Assembly: GCF_040676775.1 (NCBI RefSeq)
Contig: NZ_JBFAPP010000003.1
Coordinates: 372,001 to 436,000 of the forward strand
Source: Micromonospora_G sp040676775
Lineage (GTDB): Bacteria > Actinomycetota > Actinomycetes > Mycobacteriales > Micromonosporaceae
Length of the DNA stretch: 64,000 nucleotides
Direction of reading: 5' to 3'
Shown here: one piece after another, positions 1 to 7,675 of the stretch
Numbering within the stretch: the first letter of the stretch is position 1
How the letters are laid out: every line of letters begins with the position of its first letter
Program-made: the position numbers and the translations under genes
Notes under the pieces: model-generated
Databases searched by the model: none
Seen by the model: the letters and a program-made list of their open reading frames with translations, nothing else
What the model was told of the DNA's origin: nothing

Positions 1-41
1 GCTGCGGTCAGCTCGGGATCGAGCACGAAGCGGAGGGTCAC
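1..41 (-). CDS. GNAT acetyltransferase, N-terminal fragment (window edge)
   Basis: Only the first 13 codons are inside the window; the gene continues off the left edge. From the GTG at 41 the peptide reads MTLRFVLDPELTA, which I recognise as the usual opening of a common actinobacterial GNAT N-acetyltransferase family. An in-frame ATG at 92 would add 17 residues, so the start is open. It is divergent from the aldo/keto reductase. So little is visible that the family call rests on this one motif. Confidence 0.4.
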   Translation of the reverse strand, partial: MTLRFVLDPELTA

Positions 42-119
42 CGGGCCATCTTCGCCGGTTCGGTGCCGCGTTCCAGGCCGGCGCCCGACCATGGTGACGA
101 CGGTAACAGTCGCAATCTG

Positions 120-158
120 CTGACAGAATTTGAAATCTGTCAGTTGTCGTTCCATACT
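120..158 (+). promoter_or_regulatory. Promoter with overlapping TetR-type operator for the AKR-tetR operon
   Basis: A -35 box TTGAAA (130-135) and a -10 box CATACT (153-158) are separated by 17 bp. An inverted repeat, CTGACAGA (120-127) and TCTGTCAG (136-143) with an 8-bp gap, straddles the -35. The ATG of the reductase follows at 203. The TetR protein encoded second in the operon is the obvious candidate ligand, which would make this an autoregulated unit; that assignment is inferred. Confidence 0.6.
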
Positions 159-202
159 TGAGTCCGAACCGAGTGGACCCCCTCGAAGAGGAGAAACCAG
201 TC

Positions 203-1198
203 ATGGAAACTCGCAAACTCGGCAGTACCGGACCGACCGTCTCCGCACTGGGCCTCGGCACCATGGGCATGTCCGACCTCTACGGACCGGCCGACGAGAC
301 GGAGAGCATCAGCACCATCCACGCCGCCCTCGACGCCGGCGTCTCCCTGCTCGACACCGGCGACTTCTACGGCATGGGTCACAACGAGATGCTGATCGGA
401 CGGGCGCTGCACGAACGCAACCGTGACGACGTCGCCATCAGCGTCAAGTTCGGCGGCCTGCGCGACCCCGACCTCGGCTGGCGGGGCATCGACGGGCGAC
501 CCGAGGCGGTACGCAACTTCCTCGCGTACTCGCTGCGCCGGCTCGGCACCGACCACGTCGACGTCTACCGGCTCACCCGGGTCGACCCGAACGTGCCGAT
601 CGAGGAGACCATCGGCGCCATCGCCGAGCAGGTCGAGAAGGGACACGTACGCCACATCGGGCTTTCCGAGGTCGGCGCCGACACCATCCGGCGGGCCCAC
701 GCCGTGCACCCGATCAGCGACCTCCAGATCGAGTACTCGCTGATCTCACGGGGCATCGAGGCGGAGATCCTGCCGACCGTACGCGAACTCGGCATCGGCG
801 TGACCGCGTACGGGGTGCTCGCCCGTGGCCTGCTCAGTGGCCGCTGGACCGCCGACCGGGAACTGACCCCCGGCGACTTCCGCAACACCGTACCCCGGTT
901 CAGCGGCGACAACCTGACGGCCAATTTGCGCCTGGTCGAGTCGCTGCGGGAGGTCGCCGAGGCCCGGGGAGCCACCGTCGCGCAGGTCGCCATCGCCTGG
1001 GTGCTCGCCCAGGGCGCCGACATCGTGCCCCTGGTCGGCGCCCGCCAGCGGGACCGGCTGACCGAGTCGCTCGGCGCGCTGGACCTGAAACTGGCCGCCG
1101 ACGACCTGGCCGCGATCGAGCGGGCCGTACCGGCCGGATCGGCCTCCGGAACCCGTTACGCCACCCCCTACATGACCCACCTCGACAGCGAACGGTGA
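203..1198 (+). CDS. Aldo/keto reductase
   Basis: Predicted NADPH-dependent oxidoreductase with the TIM-barrel AKR fold, 331 aa. The start at 203 is chosen over an in-frame ATG at 158 because GAGGAG lies at 188-193 and METRKLG is the normal family N-terminus. The catalytic Asp51 and Tyr56 (DTGDFYG) and Lys82 (VKFGG) are visible. The fourth residue of the classical tetrad, His, is replaced: the segment reads VYRLTRVDP with Thr125 at that place, as in a subgroup of bacterial AKRs that lack this His. Substrate unknown. First gene of a two-gene operon with tetR, 10 bp apart. Confidence 0.9.
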   Translation: METRKLGSTGPTVSALGLGTMGMSDLYGPADETESISTIHAALDAGVSLLDTGDFYGMGHNEMLIGRALHERNRDDVAISVKFGGLRDPDLGWRGIDGRPEAVRNFLAYSLRRLGTDHVDVYRLTRVDPNVPIEETIGAIAEQVEKGHVRHIGLSEVGADTIRRAHAVHPISDLQIEYSLISRGIEAEILPTVRELGIGVTAYGVLARGLLSGRWTADRELTPGDFRNTVPRFSGDNLTANLRLVESLREVAEARGATVAQVAIAWVLAQGADIVPLVGARQRDRLTESLGALDLKLAADDLAAIERAVPAGSASGTRYATPYMTHLDSER

Positions 1199-1208
1199 GA
1201 TGGTGCCC

Positions 1209-1796
1209 ATGGCCGACACCACTCTGACCTCCGGGCAGATCCTCGAAGCGGCGGAGGACGTCCTCCGCCGCTTCGGCCCCGCCAAGACGACCGTGGTCGA
1301 CGTCGCCCGCGTCCTGGGCGTCAGCCACGGCAGCGTCTACCGGCATTTCGCCAGCAAGGCGGCGTTGCGCGAGGCGGTCGCCGAACGCTGGCTCGACCGG
1401 GCGCACGCCCCGCTGCCCGCGCTGACCACCGCCGACCTGCCCGCACCGCAGCGGCTGCGCGCCTGGCTCACCACGCTCGCCGCCGAGAAGCGTGGCAAGG
1501 CGTTGGATGACCCGGAGCTGTTCGCCACCTACATGGTGCTGGTGAACGAGAGCTCCGCGGTGGTGGAGGAACACGTCGAGGACCTGATCCGGCAACTCGC
1601 CCGGATCATCGGGGACGGGGTGGCCGACGGCGACTTCACCGTGGCCGACGTGGACCGTACGGCGCGTGCGGTGCTTGCCGCGACCGCTCGTTGGCACCAT
1701 CCCGCGCACGCGGCCGAATGGGGCGAGCCGGGGATCGCGGAGGCGCTGGAAGCGGTCTGTGACCTGCTGCTCGACGGGCTGCGTACGCGGGCCTGA
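1209..1796 (+). CDS. TetR/AcrR family regulator
   Basis: One-component repressor of 195 aa. The N-terminal helix-turn-helix (about residues 8-55) includes the segment VARVLGVSHGSVYRHF; the rest is a helical ligand/dimer domain. The ATG at 1209 has GGTGAG 9 bp upstream; an ATG at 1200 is also in frame. It directly follows the reductase and probably represses the operon through the palindrome at 120-143. The ligand is unknown and may be related to the reductase substrate. Confidence 0.88.
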   Translation: MADTTLTSGQILEAAEDVLRRFGPAKTTVVDVARVLGVSHGSVYRHFASKAALREAVAERWLDRAHAPLPALTTADLPAPQRLRAWLTTLAAEKRGKALDDPELFATYMVLVNESSAVVEEHVEDLIRQLARIIGDGVADGDFTVADVDRTARAVLAATARWHHPAHAAEWGEPGIAEALEAVCDLLLDGLRTRA

Positions 1797-1854
1797 CGAT
1801 CGACGGGTACGACGAAGGGGTGGACTACGCCGCTTCGGGGCCGGTCCGGCTCGG

Positions 1855-2070
1855 TCACGGAGCCGCACCTGTCCTGCCCGTCGCCTCGCCGCACTTGACC
1901 TCGTCGCGCCTGACCTGGACCGCCCACGCGAGCTGTGCGCACCCGTCCGGGGTGCACTGCCGGCAAGTTCCCGGCTGCCACGGGTGCGGACCCGGCTGGT
2001 GCTGACGCAACGTCAGGTCGACCGCCATCCGAATCGCCGCCGTGGTGAGGGGTTCGTCCATCCGGCTCAT
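1855..2070 (-). CDS. Small cysteine-containing hypothetical protein
   Basis: A 71-aa protein starting MSRMDEPL with GGGAGG about 10 bp before the ATG at 2070. The N-terminal half looks like a short helix (TTAAIRMAVDLTL); the C-terminal half has a cysteine group PGTCRQCTPDGC, with a further Cys near the end, that could hold a metal. Actinobacteria carry many such short proteins of unknown role. It converges on the tetR gene 59 bp away. Real coding is likely because of the good ribosome site and sensible composition, but no function can be given. Confidence 0.55.
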   Translation of the reverse strand: MSRMDEPLTTAAIRMAVDLTLRQHQPGPHPWQPGTCRQCTPDGCAQLAWAVQVRRDEVKCGEATGRTGAAP

Positions 2071-2174
2071 CCGGCAGACGCCTCCCGCACGATCGCGGTG
2101 ACGCCGTACGTAGTCGCCGAAGCACGGCAGGTGCCCGGTCCGATCCGGGTCGGTGCACGTTGACCTATCGCAAA

Positions 2175-2245
2175 CGATCTTGCACTTGTGGTGGTTGGCA
2201 AATCGGGATGAGTGCCTTGATTCGGGCGCCACAAGTGCAAGATCG
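2175..2245. repeat. 17-bp perfect inverted repeat next to tRNA-Leu
   Basis: CGATCTTGCACTTGTGG (2175-2191) is repeated exactly in inverted form at 2229-2245, with a 37-bp loop. It lies 11 bp beyond the 3' end of the leftward tRNA-Leu gene. No T-run follows, so it is not a textbook terminator. It could be a transcript-end hairpin or a REP/MITE-like repeat. Confidence 0.8.
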
Positions 2246-2256
2246 ATGACAAACTT

Positions 2257-2340
2257 TGGTGCGGGAGGGGGGACTCGAACCCCCACGCCCGAAGGCACAG
2301 GAACCTAAATCCTGCGTGGCTGCCATTACACCACTCCCGC
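2257..2340 (-). tRNA. tRNA-Leu (anticodon TAG)
   Basis: Read on the minus strand: acceptor stem GCGGGAG / CTCCCGC, anticodon stem CAGGA/TCCTG around the loop TTTAGGT giving anticodon TAG, a long class-II variable arm (TGCCTTCGGGCGT), and T-loop GTTCGAGTC. The discriminator A is followed by an encoded CCA (2257-2259). Decodes CUA and, by wobble, other CUN codons. Confidence 0.95.
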
Positions 2341-2408
2341 TGGCGGTACGAGTCTAGAGCCTCGACGGCGGCAGCGCGCACGTACGTCCGGCGTACGGGA
2401 TCGGCCGA

Positions 2409-2438
2409 CCGGACCGTCGCGGGTGGGCGACGGTCCGG
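2409..2438 (-). terminator. Hairpin after bcp
   Basis: Perfect 12-bp stem CCGGACCGTCGC / GCGACGGTCCGG with a 6-base loop, 15 bp beyond the bcp stop codon. No clear T-run, as is common in high-GC actinobacteria. Confidence 0.6.
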
Positions 2439-2453
2439 GGTGGAACGGGTGCC

Positions 2454-2939
2454 TCAGTCCAGGCCGAGGTCGCGGCGGAGCTTCGCCACGTGGCCGGTCG
2501 CCTTCACGTTGTAGAGGGCCCGCTCGATCAGCCCGTCGGCGTCGATCACGAAGGTGGAGCGGATCACGCCGGTAACGGTCTTGCCGTAGAGCTGCTTCTC
2601 GCCGTAGGCGCCGTACGCGGTCAGCGCCGCCTTGTCGGCGTCGGAGACGAGCGGGAACGTGATCGCGTCGCGTTCGCGGAACTTGGCCAGCTTGGCTGGC
2701 TGGTCGGGGGAGATGCCGACCACCTCGTAGCCAGCGGCCTGGAGCGAGGCGAGCGAGTCGCGGAAGTCGCAGGCCTGCTTGGTGCAGCCCGGTGTCATCG
2801 CCGCCGGGTACGCGTAGAGCACGACCTTCCGACCCCGTAGCTCCTTGAGGGCGAGCGTCTTGCCGTCGTCGGTCGGCAGGGTGAATTCTGGCGCCAAATC
2901 GCCCGGCGCGAGGCGAGAACCCGTCATGGGGCGTGACAT
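2454..2939 (-). CDS. bcp: Thioredoxin-dependent peroxiredoxin, Bcp/PrxQ type
   Basis: Cytoplasmic thiol peroxidase of 161 aa that reduces hydrogen peroxide and organic hydroperoxides with electrons from thioredoxin. The peroxidatic Cys52 (TPGCT) and the resolving Cys57 (KQACDF) show the PrxQ C-x4-C arrangement. The usual KADTPGCT reads AAMTPGCT here, a small departure just before the active site. A GGGGG tract precedes the ATG at 2939; an in-frame ATG at 2927 is an alternative. Monocistronic, divergent from cbiMNQO. Confidence 0.93.
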   Translation of the reverse strand: MSRPMTGSRLAPGDLAPEFTLPTDDGKTLALKELRGRKVVLYAYPAAMTPGCTKQACDFRDSLASLQAAGYEVVGISPDQPAKLAKFRERDAITFPLVSDADKAALTAYGAYGEKQLYGKTVTGVIRSTFVIDADGLIERALYNVKATGHVAKLRRDLGLD

Positions 2940-2982
2940 TACCCCCGCCAGCAGGCACGATCTTGATCGGTGTCAGTAGTTG

Positions 2983-2999
2983 TTGCAAAATGTTGGCAA
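2983..2999 (+). promoter_or_regulatory. Nur-box-like operator upstream of cbiM
   Basis: TTGCAA-N5-TGGCAA, one base off the actinobacterial nickel regulator (Nur, Fur family) consensus TTGCAA-N5-TTGCAA. The palindrome extends outward to TTGTTGCAA (2980-2988) and TGGCAACAA (2994-3002), matching at 8 of 9 pairs. It is 74 bp before the probable cbiM start. I looked for a cobalamin riboswitch here and saw none. Nickel control is an inference from the motif. Confidence 0.5.
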
Positions 3000-3072
3000 C
3001 AAGGGCGCCTTGGCAAATACGCTGAGATCCCGTTGGCGCGGACCCTCCCACGCCGCGGGTGGGGAGGAACTA

Positions 3073-3789
3073 GTGCAGTCCGTCGCGATGCACATCTCGA
3101 ACGGGATCATCGATGGTCCCGTGGCCGCGATCTTCGCGGCGTTCGCGCTGGTGGTGCTCACGTTCTGCGTGATCCGCGCCCGGCGTGACCTCGACGACCG
3201 GCTGGCGCCGATGGCCGGCCTGGTGGCCGCGTTCATCTTCGCCGTACAGATGCTGAACTTCCCGATCTTCACCGCCGGGGTCAGCGGACACCTGCTCGGC
3301 GGAGCGCTCGCCGCGATCCTGGTCGGGCCGTGGGTCGGCGCGCTCTGCGTGTCGGTGGTGCTGGTCGTACAGGCGCTGGTCTTCAGCGACGGCGGCGTGG
3401 CGATGATCGGGCTGAACATCACCAACATGGCGATCCTCGGTACGGCCGCCGGCTACCTGCTGATCGCCCTGCTGCTCCGAGTGCTGCCGCGTACGCCGGC
3501 CGGGCTGGCGGTGACCGGGTTCGTCGCCGCCCTGGTCAGCGTCGTGGTCGCCTCACAGGGCTTCATCCTGCAGTACTGGCTCGGCGGCACCACCGACCTC
3601 GGCGACTCGCTGGGTGGGCTGGCCGCCACCATGGCCGGCGCGCACCTGCTGATCGGCATCGGCGAGGGCCTGATCACCGCCACCACCGTGGTTACCGTCG
3701 CCAAGGTACGACCCGACCTCGTCTACGCCCTGCGCGGCCTGCGGCCCGTGCCGGTGCTGGCCGACCCGATCCCCGGAGGTGCGCGATGA
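3073..3789 (+). CDS. cbiM: ECF cobalt/nickel transporter, substrate-binding membrane component CbiM
   Basis: S-component of an energy-coupling-factor importer for Co2+ or Ni2+, about seven membrane helices. The family hallmark MHISNGIIDGP is at the N-terminus; in CbiM/NikM the N-terminal Met-His take part in metal binding. GTG at 3073 has GGGGAGG five bases upstream, but would put five residues before that Met-His; the ATG at 3088 gives the canonical N-terminus with a poorly placed ribosome site. First gene of cbiMNQO; its end overlaps cbiN by 4 bp. Confidence 0.9.
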   Translation: MQSVAMHISNGIIDGPVAAIFAAFALVVLTFCVIRARRDLDDRLAPMAGLVAAFIFAVQMLNFPIFTAGVSGHLLGGALAAILVGPWVGALCVSVVLVVQALVFSDGGVAMIGLNITNMAILGTAAGYLLIALLLRVLPRTPAGLAVTGFVAALVSVVVASQGFILQYWLGGTTDLGDSLGGLAATMAGAHLLIGIGEGLITATTVVTVAKVRPDLVYALRGLRPVPVLADPIPGGAR

Positions 3790-4199
3790 AGCAGCGGAAC
3801 TGGGCCTTCCTCGTCGGCGGGCTGCTGGTCGCCCTGCTGCTCGCCGGGGTGGTCAGCAACTTCGCCTCGTCCCACCCGGACGGCCTGGACTCCTCGCTGC
3901 GTGAGGGCTGCACCTTCGACGCCGACGACAACATCACCGGCGGTAGCTGCCCGGCCCAGCAGACCAAGGACCACGAGCTGGCCGACAGCCCGCTGGCCGA
4001 CTATGGCGTACGGGGCGTGCAGAACTCGTACCTGTCCACCGGCCTGTCCGGGGCGGCCGGCGTGCTGCTCACCTTCGCCCTCGGCGGTGGCCTGTTCTGG
4101 CTCACCCGCCGCCGGGGCACCGCCACAAGCGAACCGGTCGACACCGCCGACGCAACCGCCGCGACCGCTGTCCCGGCCGGCTCGGAAGCGGCGAAGTAG
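3786..4199 (+). CDS. cbiN: ECF cobalt/nickel transporter, CbiN-type small membrane component
   Basis: 137-aa protein with two membrane helices (about 8-27 and 83-103) around an extracytoplasmic loop. The loop begins with SSHPDGLDSS, the PDGLE-type signature of CbiN/NikN. It helps load metal onto CbiM. The acidic/alanine-rich tail after residue 110 is cytoplasmic and probably unstructured. The start overlaps the cbiM stop as ATGA and the stop abuts cbiQ, so translation is coupled. Confidence 0.88.
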   Translation: MKQRNWAFLVGGLLVALLLAGVVSNFASSHPDGLDSSLREGCTFDADDNITGGSCPAQQTKDHELADSPLADYGVRGVQNSYLSTGLSGAAGVLLTFALGGGLFWLTRRRGTATSEPVDTADATAATAVPAGSEAAK

Positions 4200-4970
4200 A
4201 TGGGCGCCGGGCACGCGCACGTGCTCTACCGGGAGGGCAACTCGCCCGTGCACCGGCTCGCCCCCGAGGTGAAGATCGCGGCGATGGTTGCCTTCAGCAT
4301 CGCCGTGGTCGCCACCCCGAGGCACGCCTTCTGGGCGTTCGGCGGGTACGCCGTACTGGTGGTCGTGGTGGCGGCGCTGGCCCGGATCAACCCCGGTTGG
4401 CTGCTCAAACGTTCGCTGATCGAGCTGCCGTTCGTCTTCTTCGCCTTCGTCCTGCCGTTCCTCGGCACCGGCGAGCGGGTGAGCTGGCTCGGCCTGAGCC
4501 TGTCCGTCGACGGCCTGTACGGCGGCTGGAACATCCTCGCCAAGGGCACGCTCGGCGTACTCGCCTCGCTCCTGCTGGCCGGGACCACCACCGTACGGGA
4601 CCTGATCCTCGGCCTGGACCGGCTGCACTGCCCGCAGGTGCTCACCCAGATCGCCACCTTCATGCTGCGTTACCTCGACGTGCTGGCCGGTGAGGCCCGG
4701 CGGATGCGGGTCGCCCGGCTCTCCCGTGGCGACGACCCGCGTTTCCTGTGGCAGTTGCGGGGCTTCGCGGCCGGCATCGGCGCGCTCTTCCTGCGCGCGT
4801 TCGAACGCGGCGAGCGGGTCTACCTGGCGATGCTCGCCCGTGGATACGACGGCAGGATGCCGGCGGTGTGGCAGTCCACCGGAGCGGCGACCGCCGGCCA
4901 CTGGGTCGCGGGCGCGGCCGTACCGCTCGCCGCCGCCGGCATCGCCGTGACCGCCCTGGTCACCGGATGA
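4200..4970 (+). CDS. cbiQ: ECF transporter T component CbiQ
   Basis: 256-aa membrane protein that couples the ATPase to CbiM. Begins immediately after the cbiN stop. Hydrophobic helices at the N-terminus are followed by two coupling-helix segments near MRVARLSRG and LAMLARGYDG, the Ala-Arg-Ser/Gly motifs that contact the ATPase in EcfT proteins. One final hydrophobic helix closes the protein. Confidence 0.9.
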   Translation: MGAGHAHVLYREGNSPVHRLAPEVKIAAMVAFSIAVVATPRHAFWAFGGYAVLVVVVAALARINPGWLLKRSLIELPFVFFAFVLPFLGTGERVSWLGLSLSVDGLYGGWNILAKGTLGVLASLLLAGTTTVRDLILGLDRLHCPQVLTQIATFMLRYLDVLAGEARRMRVARLSRGDDPRFLWQLRGFAAGIGALFLRAFERGERVYLAMLARGYDGRMPAVWQSTGAATAGHWVAGAAVPLAAAGIAVTALVTG

Positions 4971-5001
4971 GCCGCAGCTACGCCACCGGTACGAGGCTGT
5001 C

Positions 5002-5775
5002 ATGATCGGTGCTGTGGAAACCGCCCCCTCGCTGGACGTACGCGGCGTGCGCTTCGCCTACCCCGACGGTCACGTCGCCCTGCACGGGGTGGACCTGACC
5101 GTGCCCAAGGGCGACAGGGTGGCCCTGCTCGGGCCGAACGGCGCCGGCAAGACCACGCTGGTGCTGCACCTGAACGGGATCCTCGCCGCGACACAGGGCA
5201 CGGTCACCGTCGGCGGGCTGGCGGTGGACCGGGACCGGGCCACCCTGGGCGAGATCCGCCGCCGGGTCGGCATCGTCTTCCAGGACCCCGACGACCAGCT
5301 CTTCCTGCCCACCGTCGCGGAGGACGTGGCGTTCGGCCCGGCCAACCTCGGGCTGCGCGGAGCCGAACTGGCCGCCCGGGTCGACGAGGCCCTGACCGCG
5401 GTCGGGATGAGCGAGCACCGGGACCGGGCGCCGCACCACCTGTCGTTCGGGCAGCGCCGCCGGGTCGCGGTGGCCACCGTGCTCGCCATGCACCCGGAGA
5501 TCCTGGTGCTCGACGAACCGTCGTCGAACCTCGATCCGGCCGCCCGCCGGGAACTGGCCGAGATCCTGCGCGGGTTGCCGGTGACGCTGCTGATGGTCAC
5601 CCACGACCTGCCGTACGCGCTGGAGCTCTGCGATCGGGCGGTGATCCTCGACGGTGGCCGGATCGTCGCCGACGGCGGTACGGCCGAGGTGCTCGCCGAC
5701 GCCGACCTGCTGGCCCGGCACCGGCTCGAACTGCCCTACGGATTCGACCCGGTGGCGGCTTCCGCCCGAGGCTGA
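5002..5775 (+). CDS. cbiO: ECF transporter ATPase CbiO
   Basis: 257-aa ABC ATPase with Walker A GPNGAGKTT (44-52), Q-loop FQDPDDQLF, signature LSFGQRRRVAVA, Walker B ILVLDEPSSNLD and switch THD. The DPDDQLF Q-loop is typical of EcfA/CbiO. It is last in cbiMNQO, 31 bp after cbiQ. Its 3' end overlaps the convergent membrane-protein gene by about 40 bp, so the two transcripts run into each other. Confidence 0.93.
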   Translation: MIGAVETAPSLDVRGVRFAYPDGHVALHGVDLTVPKGDRVALLGPNGAGKTTLVLHLNGILAATQGTVTVGGLAVDRDRATLGEIRRRVGIVFQDPDDQLFLPTVAEDVAFGPANLGLRGAELAARVDEALTAVGMSEHRDRAPHHLSFGQRRRVAVATVLAMHPEILVLDEPSSNLDPAARRELAEILRGLPVTLLMVTHDLPYALELCDRAVILDGGRIVADGGTAEVLADADLLARHRLELPYGFDPVAASARG

Positions 5776-6857
5776 CCGCCCGGCCGCGCATCCGCCGCAG
5801 CGGCGCCGGAGGTGTCGCGTTCCACCGCGCGCAGGCGCAGCACACCGGCCAGCGTCCCGCCGACGCCGATCACGATCACTGCCGCGACCAGCAGCCGCGC
5901 CGACGTCGCCGGCCAGGGCACCGGGGCCACCGACCGGCCGAAGACCGCCGCGTTCGCGACCCCGGCGAACAGCGCCAGGCACGCCCCGGACAGGGCCAGG
6001 GCGAAGTCGGCGGCCGGGCGCCGGGCCAACGCGTACGCCCCGGCGGCGAGCGCACCGAGCCCGGTGAGCAGCGGCCAGATCTGCCCGGCGAGCAGGCCCT
6101 GCAGCACCCCGCCCAGCCCGTCCGCCCCGGCGTCCAGCTCGCGGGCCACCGCGAAGGCGACCGCACCCGCCCCGGCCAGCACGAAGCCCCCGGCCAGTGT
6201 CGCCGTCCCCAGGCGGCCGGTACGCGTACCGGCGGGGAGGAGGCCGAGCGTGCCGAGGGCGAGCGCGCCGACCAGGCTCACCAGCCACCACGGTCCGGGG
6301 CTCGGCGGCGGCAACCAGTCCAGGGTGCCGCGCAGCTCGATCGGTGTGACGCCGTCACGCAACGGCACCGTCCAGTCCCGGATCCGGTGCGTCCGGTCCG
6401 GGTCGGCGCGTACCTGCTCGGGTGGGGTCTCCTCCAGCCAGTGGGTGCGCCGGTCGTGCCAGCGGGCCACCGGTTCGGTGCCGATCCGCTGCCAGGACGG
6501 CGGCAGGGTCGGGTCGGTGCCGGCCGGCGGTTCGGTGTCCCCGTCCAGCGTCCGGTTCAGGTACGTCGCGGGCGAGTTCCGGTTCTCGTACACCCCGTCC
6601 GGGCGGACCTCGAGGTAGGGCTCACCGGCATAACCGAGCACCTCCACGGTCCGGCCGGTCCGGTTGGTCAGCTCCAGCCGGGCGCCCGCCTCGACCGCCC
6701 GTACGGTGAGGCCGGGCAGGGCCGGGGCGAACGTGGTGACCGTGGTCCGGTAGTCGGTGCCGTCCGGGGCGTCCGCACCGTGGGCGAGCGCGGGGCTGCC
6801 CACCGCGAGCGCGCCGAGCAGGCCGGCGGCGCACACGGTGAGCAGTCGACGGATCAC
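5736..6857 (-). CDS. Conserved secreted/membrane protein of the copper-redox block
   Basis: 373 aa from a GTG at 6857 that overlaps the upstream dsbA-like stop as GTGA. Signal peptide (RRLLTVCAAGLLGALAVG, cleavage near ALAHG), then an extracytoplasmic domain of about 170 residues with His and Tyr soon after the signal, then about five C-terminal membrane helices. The layout (exported beta-type domain plus membrane helices) recalls CopC/CopD-like proteins without being a clear member. I do not recognise a named family. Last of three coupled genes; a part in copper delivery is guessed from context. Confidence 0.7.
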   Translation of the reverse strand: MIRRLLTVCAAGLLGALAVGSPALAHGADAPDGTDYRTTVTTFAPALPGLTVRAVEAGARLELTNRTGRTVEVLGYAGEPYLEVRPDGVYENRNSPATYLNRTLDGDTEPPAGTDPTLPPSWQRIGTEPVARWHDRRTHWLEETPPEQVRADPDRTHRIRDWTVPLRDGVTPIELRGTLDWLPPPSPGPWWLVSLVGALALGTLGLLPAGTRTGRLGTATLAGGFVLAGAGAVAFAVARELDAGADGLGGVLQGLLAGQIWPLLTGLGALAAGAYALARRPAADFALALSGACLALFAGVANAAVFGRSVAPVPWPATSARLLVAAVIVIGVGGTLAGVLRLRAVERDTSGAAAADARPGGQPRAEAATGSNP

Positions 6858-7675
6858 TTCGTGGCCGCTGCCACGGCCGCGTTGATGGCGTCCGCGTTCG
6901 GGTTCACGCCCTTGCCGTTGACCAGTACGGTCGGCGTGCTGTTGATGTTCGCCCGACTTCCCGCCTCGGTCACATGCGCGGTCCACGGCTTGAACGTACC
7001 GTCACGTACGCAGGAGCCGAAGGTGCCCCCGTCCAGCCCGACCGAGGTCCCGATGCTGATCAGCTCGTCGTCGCTCAGTCCGGCACTGCCCTCGGCCGGC
7101 TGCCGGTTGAACAGCGCTTCGGCGTACTCCCGGTATTTGCCCTCGTTGGCCGCGCAGCCGGAGGCGGCGGACGACCGGGTCGAGTAGTTGGTCGAGGAGG
7201 CCCGGTCGAGGTACGCGACCGGATGGAACTGGAGCTTGACCTTGTTCTCGCTGACCATCTGGTCGAGCATGCTGCCGGTGGACTTCTCGAACTGGCCGCA
7301 GAACGGGCAGATGAAGTCCTCGTAGATGTCGATGGTGACCGGCCCGTTGCCGACCACGATCGCGTTGCCGTCGGCGGTGGCGTTGGCCGGCGCGGTGAAA
7401 TCGCTGGTCGAAGGCTGGCTGGCGAAGACGCTCCAGCCGATCAGACCGGCGATCACCAGCACCGCGACCGCGATCAGCGAGGTCCAGAGGGTGCGCCGAC
7501 GACGCCGCTCCCGGGCCAGTTGCTCGCGGACCACCCGCGCGGAACTCTTCTTCTGCGCCGCCTTCTGTCCCTTCTGTGCCTTCTGCGGCCCCTGTGCCTT
7601 CTGCGGCCCCTGCTGGGCCTTGTCCGGCCTGCGTCCCGGACCGCCTTGGCGGCCCGGCCCCCGTGGGCTACTCAT
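6854..7675 (-). CDS. Membrane-anchored DsbA-like thiol-disulfide oxidoreductase
   Basis: 273 aa. A cytoplasmic basic head carries short Gln/Lys repeats (PQKAQGPQKAQKGQKAAQ), one membrane helix spans about 63-84, and an exported thioredoxin-fold domain follows. The active site CPFC (Cys123, Cys126) and a cis-Pro loop STPTVLV are present, plus a second pair of Cys (about 174 and 225) in the helical insertion. Probably forms or shuffles disulfides outside the membrane. It overlaps the MauE-type gene upstream and the membrane protein downstream. Confidence 0.88.
   Translation of the reverse strand: MSSPRGPGRQGGPGRRPDKAQQGPQKAQGPQKAQKGQKAAQKKSSARVVREQLARERRRRRTLWTSLIAVAVLVIAGLIGWSVFASQPSTSDFTAPANATADGNAIVVGNGPVTIDIYEDFICPFCGQFEKSTGSMLDQMVSENKVKLQFHPVAYLDRASSTNYSTRSSAASGCAANEGKYREYAEALFNRQPAEGSAGLSDDELISIGTSVGLDGGTFGSCVRDGTFKPWTAHVTEAGSRANINSTPTVLVNGKGVNPNADAINAAVAAATK

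Noticed and set aside
140..709. 189-codon minus-strand frame
   Set aside because: Antisense of the aldo/keto reductase without a domain or ribosome site.
2940..3072. Cobalamin riboswitch before cbiM
   Set aside because: No B12-box or conserved core could be found. The only clear signal is the Nur-like palindrome.
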